A DNA stretch of 64,000 nucleotides, from positions 62,001-126,000 of the forward strand of contig JADJFV010000008.1 in NCBI GenBank assembly GCA_016708435.1. Reading direction: 5' to 3'. Positions within the stretch are counted from its first letter, which is position 1. Every line of letters begins with the position of its first letter. Shown in pieces: positions 63,991-64,000 of the stretch. Made by a program: the position numbers and the translations under genes. The DNA is from Leptospiraceae bacterium. Lineage in GTDB: Bacteria > Spirochaetota > Leptospiria > Leptospirales > Leptospiraceae. The notes beneath the pieces are model-generated. The model worked only from the letters and a program-made list of their open reading frames with translations, did not search any database and was not told the origin of the DNA.

Positions 63991-64000
63991 ATTATTATCT

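Overview
The window is an AT-rich bacterial chromosome segment (64 kb, both strands dense with genes). It most resembles a spirochaete of the Leptospiraceae. The supporting signs are many short lipoprotein signal peptides with loose spirochaete-type lipoboxes, DUF2225, FliG-like and YkgJ proteins, several methyl-accepting chemotaxis proteins, the carboxynorspermidine polyamine pathway, and TTG/GTG starts. This assignment rests on gene content read by eye, not on a database search. No rRNA, tRNA, CRISPR array or intact insertion sequence was recognised.

Layout. 0-10 kb: a ROK kinase cut by the window edge, a HIT protein, a YbhN-like membrane protein, an RND efflux pump, a lipoprotein with a heptanucleotide repeat in its signal peptide, two tiny coupled membrane ORFs, an NmrA-like protein, DUF2225, MntP and a heme oxygenase. 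10-28 kb: a signalling region. A membrane MCP and a fused CoA-transferase precede a compact minus-strand chemosensory operon (two poly-HAMP MCPs, STAS-like protein, CheA, CheW, CheY, receiver-ATPase protein, acyltransferase). A 655-nt exact direct repeat of the acyltransferase gene flanks this operon. A receiver-PAS protein and another MCP follow. 28-33 kb: an esterase lipoprotein, carboxynorspermidine synthase and decarboxylase, and a 5'-deleted MFS gene.

33-39 kb is the most unusual stretch. A degenerate, catalytically dead DnaE-like gene, two tandem paralogues of an unrecognised family, a four-helix membrane protein, a GIY-YIG-like protein, a Bcs1-like AAA ATPase and a WYL-type regulator sit together. 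Three copies of one 17-bp palindrome (CGGAAAATCATTTTCCG type) lie in the promoter regions here. This looks like an undescribed, locally regulated accessory system.

39-64 kb: DUF3027, an acyl-CoA synthetase with a frameshift, a patatin lipase, a broken NHL lipoprotein, a methyltransferase, an LptF/G permease, a HigB/HigA-type toxin-antitoxin pair whose toxin tail looks like repeat DNA, an ABC-F protein, a second acyltransferase, PilZ, and a Fic protein behind a four-half-site operator. Then come recO-argS-cinA, a beta-propeller protein, YkgJ, lipoproteins, a FliG-like protein and an M32 carboxypeptidase. Several genes, including the essential argS, carry single-base homopolymer frameshifts, so some apparent pseudogenes may be sequencing indels. 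Two families of dispersed intergenic repeats run through the window.
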